From assembly GCA_043820655.1 (NCBI GenBank), contig JBDRDO010000027.1, forward strand, positions 1 to 13,498: 13,498 bases of DNA, read 5' to 3'. The notes under the pieces are model-generated. The model ran no database searches and was not told where the DNA came from. It saw nothing but the letters and a program-made list of their open reading frames with translations. Source of the DNA: JAZDEL01 sp043820655 (GTDB lineage Archaea; Iainarchaeota; Iainarchaeia; Iainarchaeales; JAZDEL01). This document shows, piece by piece, positions 1 to 7,146 of this stretch; the first letter of the stretch is position 1, and every line of letters starts with the position of its first letter. The translations under genes and the position numbers were made by a program.

Positions 1-210
1 GAGAAGCGCGGGAACAAGCTTAAGGGCAGGCTCAAAAGGCGGCTTATGCTCGAGGAAATGACGGATGACGATTTTGAAAATATAGCGGCAAACCTCAACA
101 GCGAGGAGGTAATGAAGCTTGCCGAGGGCGATTTAAGCATGAAGGCAAAGGTCGGGCTGCGTTTCGTTAAGCACCCCGAGCTTATGAGGAAGATGCTGAA
201 GCATTTGTAG
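1..210 (+). CDS. C-terminal end of a protein resembling the geranylgeranyl reductase family (partial)
   Basis: Frame 1 is open from the window edge to a TAG stop at 208-210, giving the last 69 residues of a protein whose start lies outside the window. The tail is basic and helical, with an EEMTDDDFENIAANL segment followed by a GDLS turn and a RFVKHPELMRKMLKHL end. This layout resembles the C-terminal tail of archaeal geranylgeranyl reductase/FAD-dependent oxidoreductases, which saturate the isoprenoid chains of membrane lipids and commonly end in a helix around 'RHPxLxxKLL'. The FAD-binding parts would lie upstream and cannot be seen, so the family call is inferred from the tail only. The gene is tail-to-tail with the metallopeptidase gene, with 6 bases between the stop codons. 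Confidence 0.5.
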   Translation, partial: EKRGNKLKGRLKRRLMLEEMTDDDFENIAANLNSEEVMKLAEGDLSMKAKVGLRFVKHPELMRKMLKHL

Positions 211-216
211 TGAAGC

Positions 217-609
217 CTAACGAACGCCGGTGCCACTTCCATGCATTAATTTCAATTTCTCGTAAGCCCTATCAACAGTCCGCGCATTCACATATGTTTT
301 ATGGTGCCTAAACCCTCCCCCGAATGAATGCGGAATGTGAAGCAATTCATGAATTAAGGTTTTGTCCTGATCTTCAGGGCTTAGCCTGTCATACTTCTCA
401 CATATAAGTTCAATAGCATAAAACGCGGGAACCTGCATTGCCAACTGCATAACCTTGCCCATCGTGTGAATTCGCGCAATGGTTCTGCGCGTTTTTGTCC
501 CGCGGCTGCGTATAACAACAACGCGCTCCGGCATTACATGGTTCATTTCAAGCAATTGCACGAGTTCTCTGGCGCGGGAAGTTGAACTTTCACATATTTC
601 GTACTTCAT
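217..609 (-). CDS. Putative small zinc metallopeptidase (HELLH motif)
   Basis: This encodes a 130-residue protein when read from the ATG at 609; a TTG one codon earlier (612) is also possible. Around residues 86-103 it carries HELLHIP followed by SFGGGFRHH. This is an HExxH zinc site with a further histidine a short distance downstream, as in the small 'putative phage metallopeptidase' family that also occurs widely in archaeal genomes. The glutamate of HELLH would be the catalytic base and the two histidines would bind zinc. There is no signal peptide or membrane segment, so it should be cytoplasmic. The substrate is unknown. A TATA box at 631-640 is centred about 26 bases before the ATG, which predicts a leaderless mRNA and supports the 609 start. 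The gene converges with the upstream partial gene. Confidence 0.8.
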   Translation of the reverse strand: MKYEICESSTSRARELVQLLEMNHVMPERVVVIRSRGTKTRRTIARIHTMGKVMQLAMQVPAFYAIELICEKYDRLSPEDQDKTLIHELLHIPHSFGGGFRHHKTYVNARTVDRAYEKLKLMHGSGTGVR

Positions 610-630
610 CAAAATAAAGGGCGGGGAAGC

Positions 631-640
631 AATATAAAAA
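631..640 (-). promoter_or_regulatory. TATA box for the metallopeptidase gene
   Basis: On the minus strand this reads TTTTTATATT. Its centre lies about 26 bases upstream of the ATG at 609, so transcription should begin at or next to the start codon. No ribosome-binding site is visible, which fits a leaderless transcript. Confidence 0.6.
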
Positions 641-740
641 TGTTGGGTTTCGGGTCAGGCATAAGCGGGCAAATTAAAAGGTTTTTGCAGTTTTCATTCA
701 TTTGCTTGGCTGGAAGGCAAAAAAAACATTTGGAGGCGGG

Positions 741-1943
741 ATGATGGCGGCAGTATCAGACAGGACAAGGAATTTAACAGGGGAAAGCGCGTTTGCCGTG
801 CTTGCGGAGGTTAACAAGCTCAATGCGCAGGGGAAAAATATTCTCAGTTTCAGCATAGGCCAGCCCAATTTCAGGACGCCTGACAACATATGCTCCGCGG
901 CAAAGAAAGCAATAGATGATGGGAAGCACGGATACACAGGTTCCGCAGGAATTCCGGAATTACGGAAGGCGATTGCGGAATACGAAAGCAAAATTACAGG
1001 CGTTGAATATTCAGAGGATGATGTTGTTGTTGGTGCGGGAGCGAAGGCATTTATAGGATATTCAATTGCCGCTGTGACAGATTACGGAAAGGGGCATGAA
1101 GTAATTCATCCCACTCCGGGCTATCCGATTTATGAATCACAGGCGATTTTCCACGGGGCAAAACCTGTGCCTTTGCCATTGCTGGAGGAGCGCGGGTTTT
1201 CATTTGAGGTTGAAACATTAAAGGAACTTATAACGCCGAACACAAAACTGCTTTTCATAAATTCCCCGCAAAATCCGACAGGCGGAGTTTTAGGGAAGGA
1301 CGATTTGAAGGCAATCGCTGATTTAGCAATTGACAATGATTTCTGGGTTTACAGTGACGATGTCTACAACAGGATTATGTATGAGGAGAAATTTGAGAGT
1401 ATTGCCGCAATAGAGGGAATGCGGGAAAGGACAATTGTTGTTGACGGCGCGTCAAAAACATACGCAATGACAGGCTGGCGCCTTGGCTGGGCGCTGAATA
1501 AAGAACTTGCCCCGTTTTTCACAACGCTTGTGACAAATACCGAGGCATGCGCCTCGCACCCTGTGCAGTACGCCGGAATTGAGGCATTGACAGGGCCGCA
1601 GGATGAAGCCGAGAAGATGCGCGCGCTTTTCCAGCACAGGCGGGATTTGCTTGTTAACGGCTTAAATGAAATTGAGGGCTGGAACTGCCAGATGCCTAAG
1701 GGCGCGTTTTATATATATCCGAATGTTACGGGGGCATGTAAACTTGTAGGGGCGGGAAGTTCCGAAGAATTCAGAAAAATGCTTTTGCATGAGGCGGAAG
1801 TTGCCGTTCTTGCTGACATTCACTTTGGAGAAAGGGCAGAGCCTGACAAACAGTTCCTGAGGTTTTCTTACGCCGCATCGGATGAGGACATTAAGCAGGG
1901 GCTTGAGAGGATAAGGAAATTTATGGATGAAAAAAAGAAGTAG
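741..1943 (+). CDS. PLP-dependent aminotransferase, class I/II (aspartate aminotransferase family)
   Basis: This is a fold-type I aminotransferase of about 400 residues, the usual family length, transferring amino groups between amino acids and 2-oxo acids with pyridoxal phosphate. Visible landmarks, counted from the ATG at 741, are: SIGQPNFRTP near residue 38; NSPQNPTGG with the cofactor-contacting Asn near 178; SDDVYN with Asp206 and Tyr209; VDGASKTYAMTGWRLGW with the Schiff-base Lys239; and RFSYA with Arg374, which binds the substrate carboxylate. The region that usually reads 'PGxxFG' is ADIHFG here. GGAGG at 732-736 sits 4 bases before the ATG at 741 and 7 before a second ATG at 744, so either may be used; the open frame back to a TTG at 702 is less likely. 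The exact substrate cannot be told from sequence. It is followed closely by transketolase. Confidence 0.93.
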   Translation: MMAAVSDRTRNLTGESAFAVLAEVNKLNAQGKNILSFSIGQPNFRTPDNICSAAKKAIDDGKHGYTGSAGIPELRKAIAEYESKITGVEYSEDDVVVGAGAKAFIGYSIAAVTDYGKGHEVIHPTPGYPIYESQAIFHGAKPVPLPLLEERGFSFEVETLKELITPNTKLLFINSPQNPTGGVLGKDDLKAIADLAIDNDFWVYSDDVYNRIMYEEKFESIAAIEGMRERTIVVDGASKTYAMTGWRLGWALNKELAPFFTTLVTNTEACASHPVQYAGIEALTGPQDEAEKMRALFQHRRDLLVNGLNEIEGWNCQMPKGAFYIYPNVTGACKLVGAGSSEEFRKMLLHEAEVAVLADIHFGERAEPDKQFLRFSYAASDEDIKQGLERIRKFMDEKKK

Positions 1944-1998
1944 GGCGCTAAAGGGAGCAGGGAAATGTAAAGTGGCAAAAAGCAAGGGAGCAAAGAAA

Positions 1999-4005
1999 AT
2001 GGGCATTGTTGACAGCAAAACAGGGAAAGAAACCCTTAAGCTCAAGGGCAGGGAACTTGAAGATGCGGCGCGCGAGATGCGCGCATACACACTTGCGGCA
2101 ATACACGCCGCAGGTTCGGGGCATCCCGGCGGAAGTTTATCCCAGATGGATATCACCGCCGCGCTTTTCCTTAACAAAATGAAGCACGACCCGAAAAATC
2201 CGAAATGGGAATGCCGCGATCGCCTGTTCCTTTCAAAGGCACATTGTGTGCCTGCACTTTACGCCGCGCTTGGAAAGGCAGGATATTTTCCAATTGAGGA
2301 AATGATTAAACTTCGCAAGCTTGGCTCTGTTTTTCAGGGACACTGCGACTGGATTAAATGCGCAGGCATTGAAATGAGCGGAGGCTCTTTGGGGCAGGGT
2401 TTGGGAATTGCTGTCGGGGATGCACTTGCCGCAAAGCTTGACGGGCGCGCAAATAGAGTTTACTGCATAATGGGGGACGGGGAGCAGGATGAGGGAAGCG
2501 TATGGGAGAGCGCAATGAGCGCCTCTAATTTTAACCTTGATAATTTAACTGCAATAGTTGACAGAAACAGGCTGCAGATTGACGGCAAAACAGAGGATGT
2601 AATGAAACTCGGCGATGTCGGGGCAAAGTACGCGGCATTCGGCTGGAAGGTAATTGAAATTGACGGGCACAAAATGGATGAAATCCTGCGCGCGTTTGAC
2701 GATGCTGAAAAAGTGAAAGGCAAGCCGACAGTTATAATTGCAAATACTGTGAAAGGCAGGGGAGTTTCGTTCATGGAGGATAAGGCAGGGTGGCACGGCA
2801 AGGCGCCAAACCGCGAGGAACTTGACCAGGCACTTAAGGAACTTGGAATTGAAAATTTCCCGCTTGAAAAACTGCTGAAAATTGCGGAAGATTACCAGAA
2901 AATTGTGGATGAAAAGGTTGACTCCGAACTTCCAAAATTCAAAAAGAATTACTGGTGGAATGCACAGGAAAAAATGCATGCGGAAATGAAACCCACTCGT
3001 TTGGGCTGGGGAGAAACACTTGCCGAAATTGGGGGTGATGAGAGAATTGTAACACTGCATGCCGACATTTCAGGCTCGATTACAATAAGCAAATTTGAGG
3101 AAAACAATCCCGAGCGCAAAAACCGCGTGTTTAGTGTCGGAATTGCGGAGCAGAATATGATTCTTGTTGCCGCAGGGCTTGCAAAGGAAGGGAAAATTCC
3201 GATTACAGGCACTTACGGTGTTTTCGCATCCGGCAGGCCGTGGGATCAGATAAGGACAACTGTCTGCTACGGGAATTTAAATGTTAAAATCGGCGGGGCG
3301 CACGGCGGTGTTTCAGTCGGGCCTGACGGAGCAACGCACCAGAGCCTTGAGGAAATTTCACTTATGGCAATTCTGCCAAACATGAACCTTTACGTGCCAT
3401 GCGATGCTGTTGAAACAGCAAAAACAACAAAATACAGCACGCTTGAAATTAACGGACCCTGCTATTTAAGGTTTGCACGCGAGGCAACGCCTGTTGTTAC
3501 GGATGAAAAAACCCCGTGGGAGCACGGAAAGGCAAATGTAATCAGATACCGCGGGGAAAAGGATAATTTTGCCAATGCGTTTGAAACCACGCTTGCGGGG
3601 AAATACAAAAATGAAAAAGAGGACATAACAATTATTGCATGCGGACCGATGGTGCCTGAGGCAATGCGCGCTGCGTGGATTTTAAAGGAAGAATTCGGAA
3701 TTGAAACGCGCGTTTTAAATGTGCACACAGTTAAGCCGCTTGACGAGCGCGCGATTATAACTGCTGTTGAGGAGACAAACGCAGTGCTCACTGCGGAGGA
3801 ACATCAGACAGGCGGATTCGGGAATATTGTTGCAGGCGCAATTACGCGCGACAGGAAATTTGAGGACAAACTTGTTTTGGATATGCTTGGCGTTGATGAC
3901 AGATTCGGCGAAAGCGGCGCATCGTGGGAATTAATCAAGCACTTTGGATTAAGCGCGGAGCATATCGCGGAAAAGGCAAAGAAGCTTGTGGATAAGAAAA
4001 AATAG
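1999..4005 (+). CDS. tkt: Transketolase, full length (N- and C-terminal halves in one chain)
   Basis: The thiamine-diphosphate enzyme moves two-carbon units between ketose and aldose phosphates in the non-oxidative pentose pathway. From the ATG at 1999 it has 668 residues. The N-terminal half has GSGHPGGSLSQ near residue 39, SLGQGLGIAVG near 130, and the cofactor motif GDGEQDEGS (159 onward) to VDRNRLQIDG near 190. The C-terminal half starts near 335 and has GIAEQNM with the catalytic Glu384, GTYGVFASGRPWDQIR, and HGG...GPDGATHQ near 435-448. GGGAG at 1986-1990 is 8 bases before this ATG, which favours it. The frame is open back to an ATG at 1927 that overlaps the aminotransferase and would add 24 mostly basic residues. 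Many archaea encode the halves as two genes. It probably shares a transcript with the upstream aminotransferase. Confidence 0.93.
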   Translation: MGIVDSKTGKETLKLKGRELEDAAREMRAYTLAAIHAAGSGHPGGSLSQMDITAALFLNKMKHDPKNPKWECRDRLFLSKAHCVPALYAALGKAGYFPIEEMIKLRKLGSVFQGHCDWIKCAGIEMSGGSLGQGLGIAVGDALAAKLDGRANRVYCIMGDGEQDEGSVWESAMSASNFNLDNLTAIVDRNRLQIDGKTEDVMKLGDVGAKYAAFGWKVIEIDGHKMDEILRAFDDAEKVKGKPTVIIANTVKGRGVSFMEDKAGWHGKAPNREELDQALKELGIENFPLEKLLKIAEDYQKIVDEKVDSELPKFKKNYWWNAQEKMHAEMKPTRLGWGETLAEIGGDERIVTLHADISGSITISKFEENNPERKNRVFSVGIAEQNMILVAAGLAKEGKIPITGTYGVFASGRPWDQIRTTVCYGNLNVKIGGAHGGVSVGPDGATHQSLEEISLMAILPNMNLYVPCDAVETAKTTKYSTLEINGPCYLRFAREATPVVTDEKTPWEHGKANVIRYRGEKDNFANAFETTLAGKYKNEKEDITIIACGPMVPEAMRAAWILKEEFGIETRVLNVHTVKPLDERAIITAVEETNAVLTAEEHQTGGFGNIVAGAITRDRKFEDKLVLDMLGVDDRFGESGASWELIKHFGLSAEHIAEKAKKLVDKKK

Positions 4006-4016
4006 TTCCGCGGCAG

Positions 4017-4331
4017 CTACTTCAACTTAACCGCGGTCCCGTAAGCCAGAATTTCCGCGGCGGTTGCCATTACCTGCGATGTCGTGAATCGCACGTCAAC
4101 AATCGCATCCGCACCGAGCTTTTCAGCCTCCTGAACCATGCGCGCAAGTGCCTGCTCCCTTGCCTCGGTCATCATTTCAGTGTATTCCTTCAGCTCGCCG
4201 CCGACAATCTGGCGCAGGCCGACAACAAAATCCTTTCCAAACCACTTTGCGCGGATTGTGTTCCCGCGCACCAAACCCAGAGTTTGCGCAACTGTTTTCC
4301 CCGCAATGTTTGATGAACTTGCAATAATCAT
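4017..4331 (-). CDS. YbjQ/UPF0145 family protein
   Basis: This is a 104-residue protein of the YbjQ (UPF0145) family, often described as a putative heavy-metal-binding domain that forms a small oligomeric barrel. Family hallmarks are the N-terminal SSSNIAGKTVAQTLGLVRGNT, a central helix with MTEAREQALARMVQEAEKLGADA, and the following IVDVRF strand, ending in AYGTAVKL. The biochemical role of the family is not settled. The ATG at 4331 is preceded by GGAGG 7 bases upstream, which fixes the start over an upstream TTG at 4349. The gene is tail-to-tail with transketolase (11 bases apart) and diverges from the anion transporter across a shared AT-rich promoter. Confidence 0.88.
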   Translation of the reverse strand: MIIASSSNIAGKTVAQTLGLVRGNTIRAKWFGKDFVVGLRQIVGGELKEYTEMMTEAREQALARMVQEAEKLGADAIVDVRFTTSQVMATAAEILAYGTAVKLK

Positions 4332-4380
4332 ATTTCCGCCTCCATACAAGTGTTGCTCCCTATGTAAAATGACCGCAAAA

Positions 4381-4389
4381 TTTATTTAA
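4381..4389. promoter_or_regulatory. Shared TATA element between the YbjQ gene (-) and the anion transporter (+)
   Basis: The plus strand reads TTTATTTAA and the minus strand TTAAATAAA. On the plus strand the centre is about 25 bases before the ATG at 4410, predicting a leaderless transporter mRNA. On the minus strand it predicts a start near 4358 and a leader of roughly 27 bases holding the GGAGG site of the YbjQ gene. No second TATA-like element is visible in this 78-base gap. Confidence 0.5.
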
Positions 4390-4409
4390 TAGTGAGCAGT
4401 AATGCTAAG

Positions 4410-5747
4410 ATGCTTCCCAATCAGAAAAAGGCGCTGCATCTGGCACTTGGGCTTTTGCTTGCGGGCATTGCATACTTCCTGCCACTGGGCCTGCCAACAG
4501 AGGCAAGGCTTGTGCTTGCAATTACTGCCATTGCAATGGTCTGGTGGTTTACAGAGGCATTGCCATTGCATGCAACGGCGCTCGCTGTTTCTTTCCTGCT
4601 TGTTGTTGTGGCAGGCTTCACGCCGAAGGATGTTTTTGCCCCGTATTTTGACCCAGTTATTGTCCTCCTGCTTGGCGGTTTCGTGCTTGCACTTGCTTTG
4701 CATAAATACAAAATTGATGAAATGGTTGCGTTTGAAATTGTTAATCGCGTGGGGCACACCCCAGGGCGCGTGCTTTTCGGGCTCATGGTTGTCAGTGCAT
4801 TTATGTCAATGTGGATGAGCAATACCGCATCAACAGCAATCATGCTCCCTATCGTGATTTTCATCCTTGCAAAGAACGGTTTAAAGCCGCTGAAATCAAA
4901 CTATGGCAAGGCGCTGATATTGGGGGTTGCTTACGCGGCAACAATAGGGGGGATTGCAACTTTAGTAGGAAGCCCGCCGAATCCAATTGCCGCGAGTTTC
5001 CTGCGCGAGCAGGGAATTGCAATGGGCTTTACAGAATGGATGGCATACGGCCTGCCTTTCGTGATTTTATTCCTGCCGATTGCGTGGTTTGTCCTTAAGA
5101 AAATGTTCCCCGCAGAGAAGGGGCACATCAAAATTGAAAAAACCACAACAAAATTCAGCGCGGAAATGAAAATAGTTCTCGGTGTTTTCGCGCTCACAGT
5201 ATTGCTCTGGCTTACAACAGGCATACACGGCGTGGCAAGCAGCATGGTTTCAATTGTGCCAATAATTCTGCTTTACGTGCTTGGGCTGATTAATACCGCG
5301 GACTTCTCAAAAATAAACTGGGCAGCGCTGATATTAATCGGAGGGGGCCTCTCATTGGGAAGTGCACTGCAGGCATCTGGGTTGGATTTGTTTGTTGCGG
5401 GAATTATGCAAAGTGTAATGGCTGGGCACGGGTTTTTCATAGTTGCATTGATTGTCATAGGATTTGCAATCCTGCTTACAATGATAGCAAGCAATACCGC
5501 GGCAGCGGCATTGATGATTCCCATGATGATTCCGCTTGCCCCCTTACTGGGCATTGATGTAAAAATATTGGTAATGCTCGCGGCAATTGGGGTTAGCCTG
5601 GATTTCATAGTGCCTGTCGGAACTCCCCCAAGCGCAATAGCATACTCAAGCGGCTACATAAAAACAAAAGACATGGCAATTGCGGGAACCGCGCTTGCAA
5701 TCCTCGGGGCCGTGCTTCTCGCGGCACTTGCCGCATTTACATGGTGA
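4410..5747 (+). CDS. DASS/SLC13 family sodium:dicarboxylate (divalent anion) symporter
   Basis: This is a 445-residue polytopic inner-membrane protein made almost entirely of hydrophobic segments. It has the two-fold repeated architecture of the divalent anion:sodium symporter family (VcINDY, CitT, SLC13). The two signature Ser-Asn-Thr motifs are present, SNTASTAIMLPI at residues 137-148 and SNTAAAALMIP at 361-371. They are paired with GSPPNPIA near 187 and VGTPPSAIA near 403, which contribute to the sodium and carboxylate sites. Likely substrates are succinate, malate, fumarate or citrate, but phosphate or sulfate cannot be excluded. The ATG at 4410 is chosen because a TATA box is about 25 bases upstream; a GTG at 4392 would add six residues but lies too close to the TATA box. 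A gene of this kind suggests uptake of organic acids. Confidence 0.9.
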   Translation: MLPNQKKALHLALGLLLAGIAYFLPLGLPTEARLVLAITAIAMVWWFTEALPLHATALAVSFLLVVVAGFTPKDVFAPYFDPVIVLLLGGFVLALALHKYKIDEMVAFEIVNRVGHTPGRVLFGLMVVSAFMSMWMSNTASTAIMLPIVIFILAKNGLKPLKSNYGKALILGVAYAATIGGIATLVGSPPNPIAASFLREQGIAMGFTEWMAYGLPFVILFLPIAWFVLKKMFPAEKGHIKIEKTTTKFSAEMKIVLGVFALTVLLWLTTGIHGVASSMVSIVPIILLYVLGLINTADFSKINWAALILIGGGLSLGSALQASGLDLFVAGIMQSVMAGHGFFIVALIVIGFAILLTMIASNTAAAALMIPMMIPLAPLLGIDVKILVMLAAIGVSLDFIVPVGTPPSAIAYSSGYIKTKDMAIAGTALAILGAVLLAALAAFTW

Positions 5748-5830
5748 ATGAACTATTGCGGCACAATTATCAGATTAATAACGTAGCCGCTGGCGACAGG
5801 GTTATGTAGAAGACAAATTCCGTTGCTCCC
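5748..5830. other. Short intergenic gap between convergent genes
   Basis: These 83 bases lie between the transporter stop and the zinc-ribbon stop. I see no ORF, no clear hairpin and no strong T run on either strand. Confidence 0.5.
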
Positions 5831-6022
5831 TTACCCCCACCACTGCGACTTATCCCGCCTTCTCTCGGCAAGCTCTTCCTCAATCTCTTCCTTTGTCTGC
5901 TTCTTCTTGCCTGTTCCGAGGATTTCCTGCTGCCTTTTGCCGTCTATTTCAAGCCTGCAATTTTCGCACAGTGCGCCCCTTAATTCCGACTTCTGTCCGC
6001 AGTTCTTGCAATATCCTATCAC
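5831..6022 (-). CDS. Small zinc-ribbon protein, 63 aa, downstream of nadE
   Basis: This 63-residue protein begins with a GTG codon. Its N-terminal third is a zinc ribbon: CKNCG at residues 5-9 and CENC at 19-22 give two CxxC knuckles. The remainder is a highly charged helix rich in Lys, Glu and Arg, ending in SQWWG. A very strong Shine-Dalgarno, AGGAGGTGA, lies just upstream and fixes the GTG start. The gap from the nadE stop is only 11 bases, so the two genes should form one transcript, with the ribosome site within the gap and the end of nadE. The function is unknown; a nucleic-acid or ribosome-associated role would be typical of such small ribbons but is inference. Confidence 0.75.
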   Translation of the reverse strand: MIGYCKNCGQKSELRGALCENCRLEIDGKRQQEILGTGKKKQTKEEIEEELAERRRDKSQWWG

Positions 6023-6025
6023 TAT

Positions 6026-6035
6026 CTCACCTCCT
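6026..6035 (-). promoter_or_regulatory. Strong ribosome-binding site for the 63-aa zinc-ribbon protein
   Basis: The minus strand reads AGGAGGTGAG a few bases before the GTG at 6022. It is close to a full complement of the 16S rRNA tail and overlaps the nadE stop region. This makes the GTG start convincing and suggests high translation of the downstream gene. Confidence 0.7.
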
Positions 6036-6801
6036 AAACATCAATAACCTTCGGCATGCGCCTCTTGTGCGCGGTTACCCCTCGCCTATCAAGTATGCTT
6101 TCCACAAGTTCCGCGCCAAATTCCTGTTTTGCCTTTTCAAGTTCCGCCTTTCCCCTCTCCCTTGCGGAAAGGATTGCGTCAAGTGTCCCGTAATCCGCGC
6201 CCAATTCATCCGCATCAGTCTGCCCCTCCCATAGTTCCGCACTCGGCGGCCTTTCAATTATTTTATCCGGAATTCCGCGTGCCCTTGCAAGTTCAAACAC
6301 CTGCGTTTTCCAGAGCGCCCCAATAACAAGCAAATCCGCCGCAGCATCCCCGTACTTCGTGAAATACCCCAACTCAATCTCCGAGCGGTTTCCGGTGCCT
6401 GCAACAAGCGCGTTGTTTGAGTTTGCGTAATTGTAAAGCAGAAGCGCCCTTGCCCTTGCAACTGAATTTGCCTGCGCAAGTTTATCCTGCTCCCATGGAA
6501 GGTCCTGCAGGGGCTCCATAATCCACTTTAACGGGCAAACAAAACATTTTATTCCCAGCGATTTCGCAAATGAAACCGCAATTGTCTCACTATCGGGAGA
6601 ATTTGCATGTGAATACGGCATTGCAAGCGCAGTAACATTCTCCGCACCAAGCGCCTCCGCAAGCAGCGATGCACAAACCGCAGAATCAACCCCTCCGCTA
6701 AGCCCCAAAACCGCGCGCGCCCTTCCCGCGTTTTCAAAAAAAGTGCGTATGCCTGAGACTATATTTTTGCTTATCACCCCAGCATCCTCTGCATCACCCA
6801 T
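6034..6801 (-). CDS. nadE: NH3-dependent NAD+ synthetase
   Basis: The enzyme amidates deamido-NAD+ to NAD+ using ATP and ammonia, the last step of NAD synthesis. The 255-residue chain has the ATP-pyrophosphatase P-loop LGLSGGVDSAV at residues 32-42. It also has the family signature GTGNRSEIELGYFTKYGD at 135-152, PPSAELWEGQTDADELG at 185-201, and HKRRMP near the C-terminus. The length matches stand-alone archaeal and bacterial NadE. No N-terminal nitrilase-like glutaminase domain is present, so free ammonia is the expected nitrogen source. The ATG at 6801 lies 26 bases after the centre of a TATA box at 6823-6831 and has no ribosome site, which suggests a leaderless message. A small zinc-ribbon gene follows in the same unit. 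Confidence 0.95.
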   Translation of the reverse strand: MGDAEDAGVISKNIVSGIRTFFENAGRARAVLGLSGGVDSAVCASLLAEALGAENVTALAMPYSHANSPDSETIAVSFAKSLGIKCFVCPLKWIMEPLQDLPWEQDKLAQANSVARARALLLYNYANSNNALVAGTGNRSEIELGYFTKYGDAAADLLVIGALWKTQVFELARARGIPDKIIERPPSAELWEGQTDADELGADYGTLDAILSARERGKAELEKAKQEFGAELVESILDRRGVTAHKRRMPKVIDV

Positions 6802-6822
6802 ACTATTTTGCCTGTGGGGAAA

Positions 6823-6831
6823 CTAATTAAA
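6823..6831 (-). promoter_or_regulatory. TATA box for nadE
   Basis: The minus strand reads TTTAATTAG within GGCTTTAATTAGTTT, centred about 26 bases before the nadE ATG. It predicts a leaderless nadE transcript that continues into the zinc-ribbon gene. Confidence 0.55.
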
Positions 6832-6885
6832 GCCCATATGCGCGCGCCTAAAATGCGTTGAAAAGCAAAATGAAAAGCGCGGGCA

Positions 6886-7044
6886 TCAAAGCAAGTAGTT
6901 AAGCCTGCAACTGTCGGAGCAGAACCTGCGCGAGTACATGTTGTCCCCGCTAACAATTGCAGTTCCACAGTTCATGCACTTTGTTTCCCTGCGCACGGCA
7001 AAATTGGAAGTTGTCTTCAGTTTAGTTTCTGATAAAAGAGGCAT
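6886..7044 (-). CDS. Very small zinc-finger protein, 52 aa
   Basis: Reading the minus strand from an ATG at 7044 to a TGA at 6886-6888 gives 52 residues. There are two cysteine knuckles, CMNC at residues 23-26 and CSDSC at 42-46, separated by TAIVSGDNMYSRRF, then a short SRLNY-like tail. This is a C-x2-C ... C-x3-C treble-clef or FCS-like zinc finger of the kind found in small archaeal and ribosome-related proteins. A GGTGG site lies 5 bases upstream of the ATG and a TATA box (ATTTATATT) at 7077-7085 predicts a start near 7055, so it has its own promoter. The function is unknown. The nadE promoter starts right after it. Confidence 0.72.
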   Translation of the reverse strand: MPLLSETKLKTTSNFAVRRETKCMNCGTAIVSGDNMYSRRFCSDSCRLNYLL

Positions 7045-7076
7045 TCATACCACCAACATATATTCCCCATAAACTC

Positions 7077-7085
7077 AATATAAAT
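7077..7085 (-). promoter_or_regulatory. TATA box for the 52-aa zinc-finger gene
   Basis: The minus strand reads ATTTATATT, centred 37 bases before the ATG at 7044. Transcription would begin near 7055, leaving a leader of about 10 bases that holds the GGTGG ribosome site. Confidence 0.5.
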
Positions 7086-7146
7086 CTATCTGGTTTGTGA
7101 AACAAACTGTCTTTACGCCGCGCACACATTGTTTGTTTTATGCCGT

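Noticed and set aside
1662..2177. 171-codon minus-strand ORF over the aminotransferase/transketolase junction
   Set aside because: Shadow of two well-supported genes; low-complexity hydrophobic/serine-rich translation without family motifs.
2545..3060. 171-codon minus-strand ORF inside transketolase
   Set aside because: Antisense shadow of a conserved catalytic region.
4402..4864. Overlapping ORFs on both strands at the start of the transporter gene
   Set aside because: Shadows of the membrane-protein frame, which alone carries the SNT motifs.
4352..5831. GTTGCTCCCT repeated on both sides of the transporter gene (4352-4361 and 5822-5831)
   Set aside because: Ten-base matches are expected by chance in a window of this size; no target-site or transposase signs.
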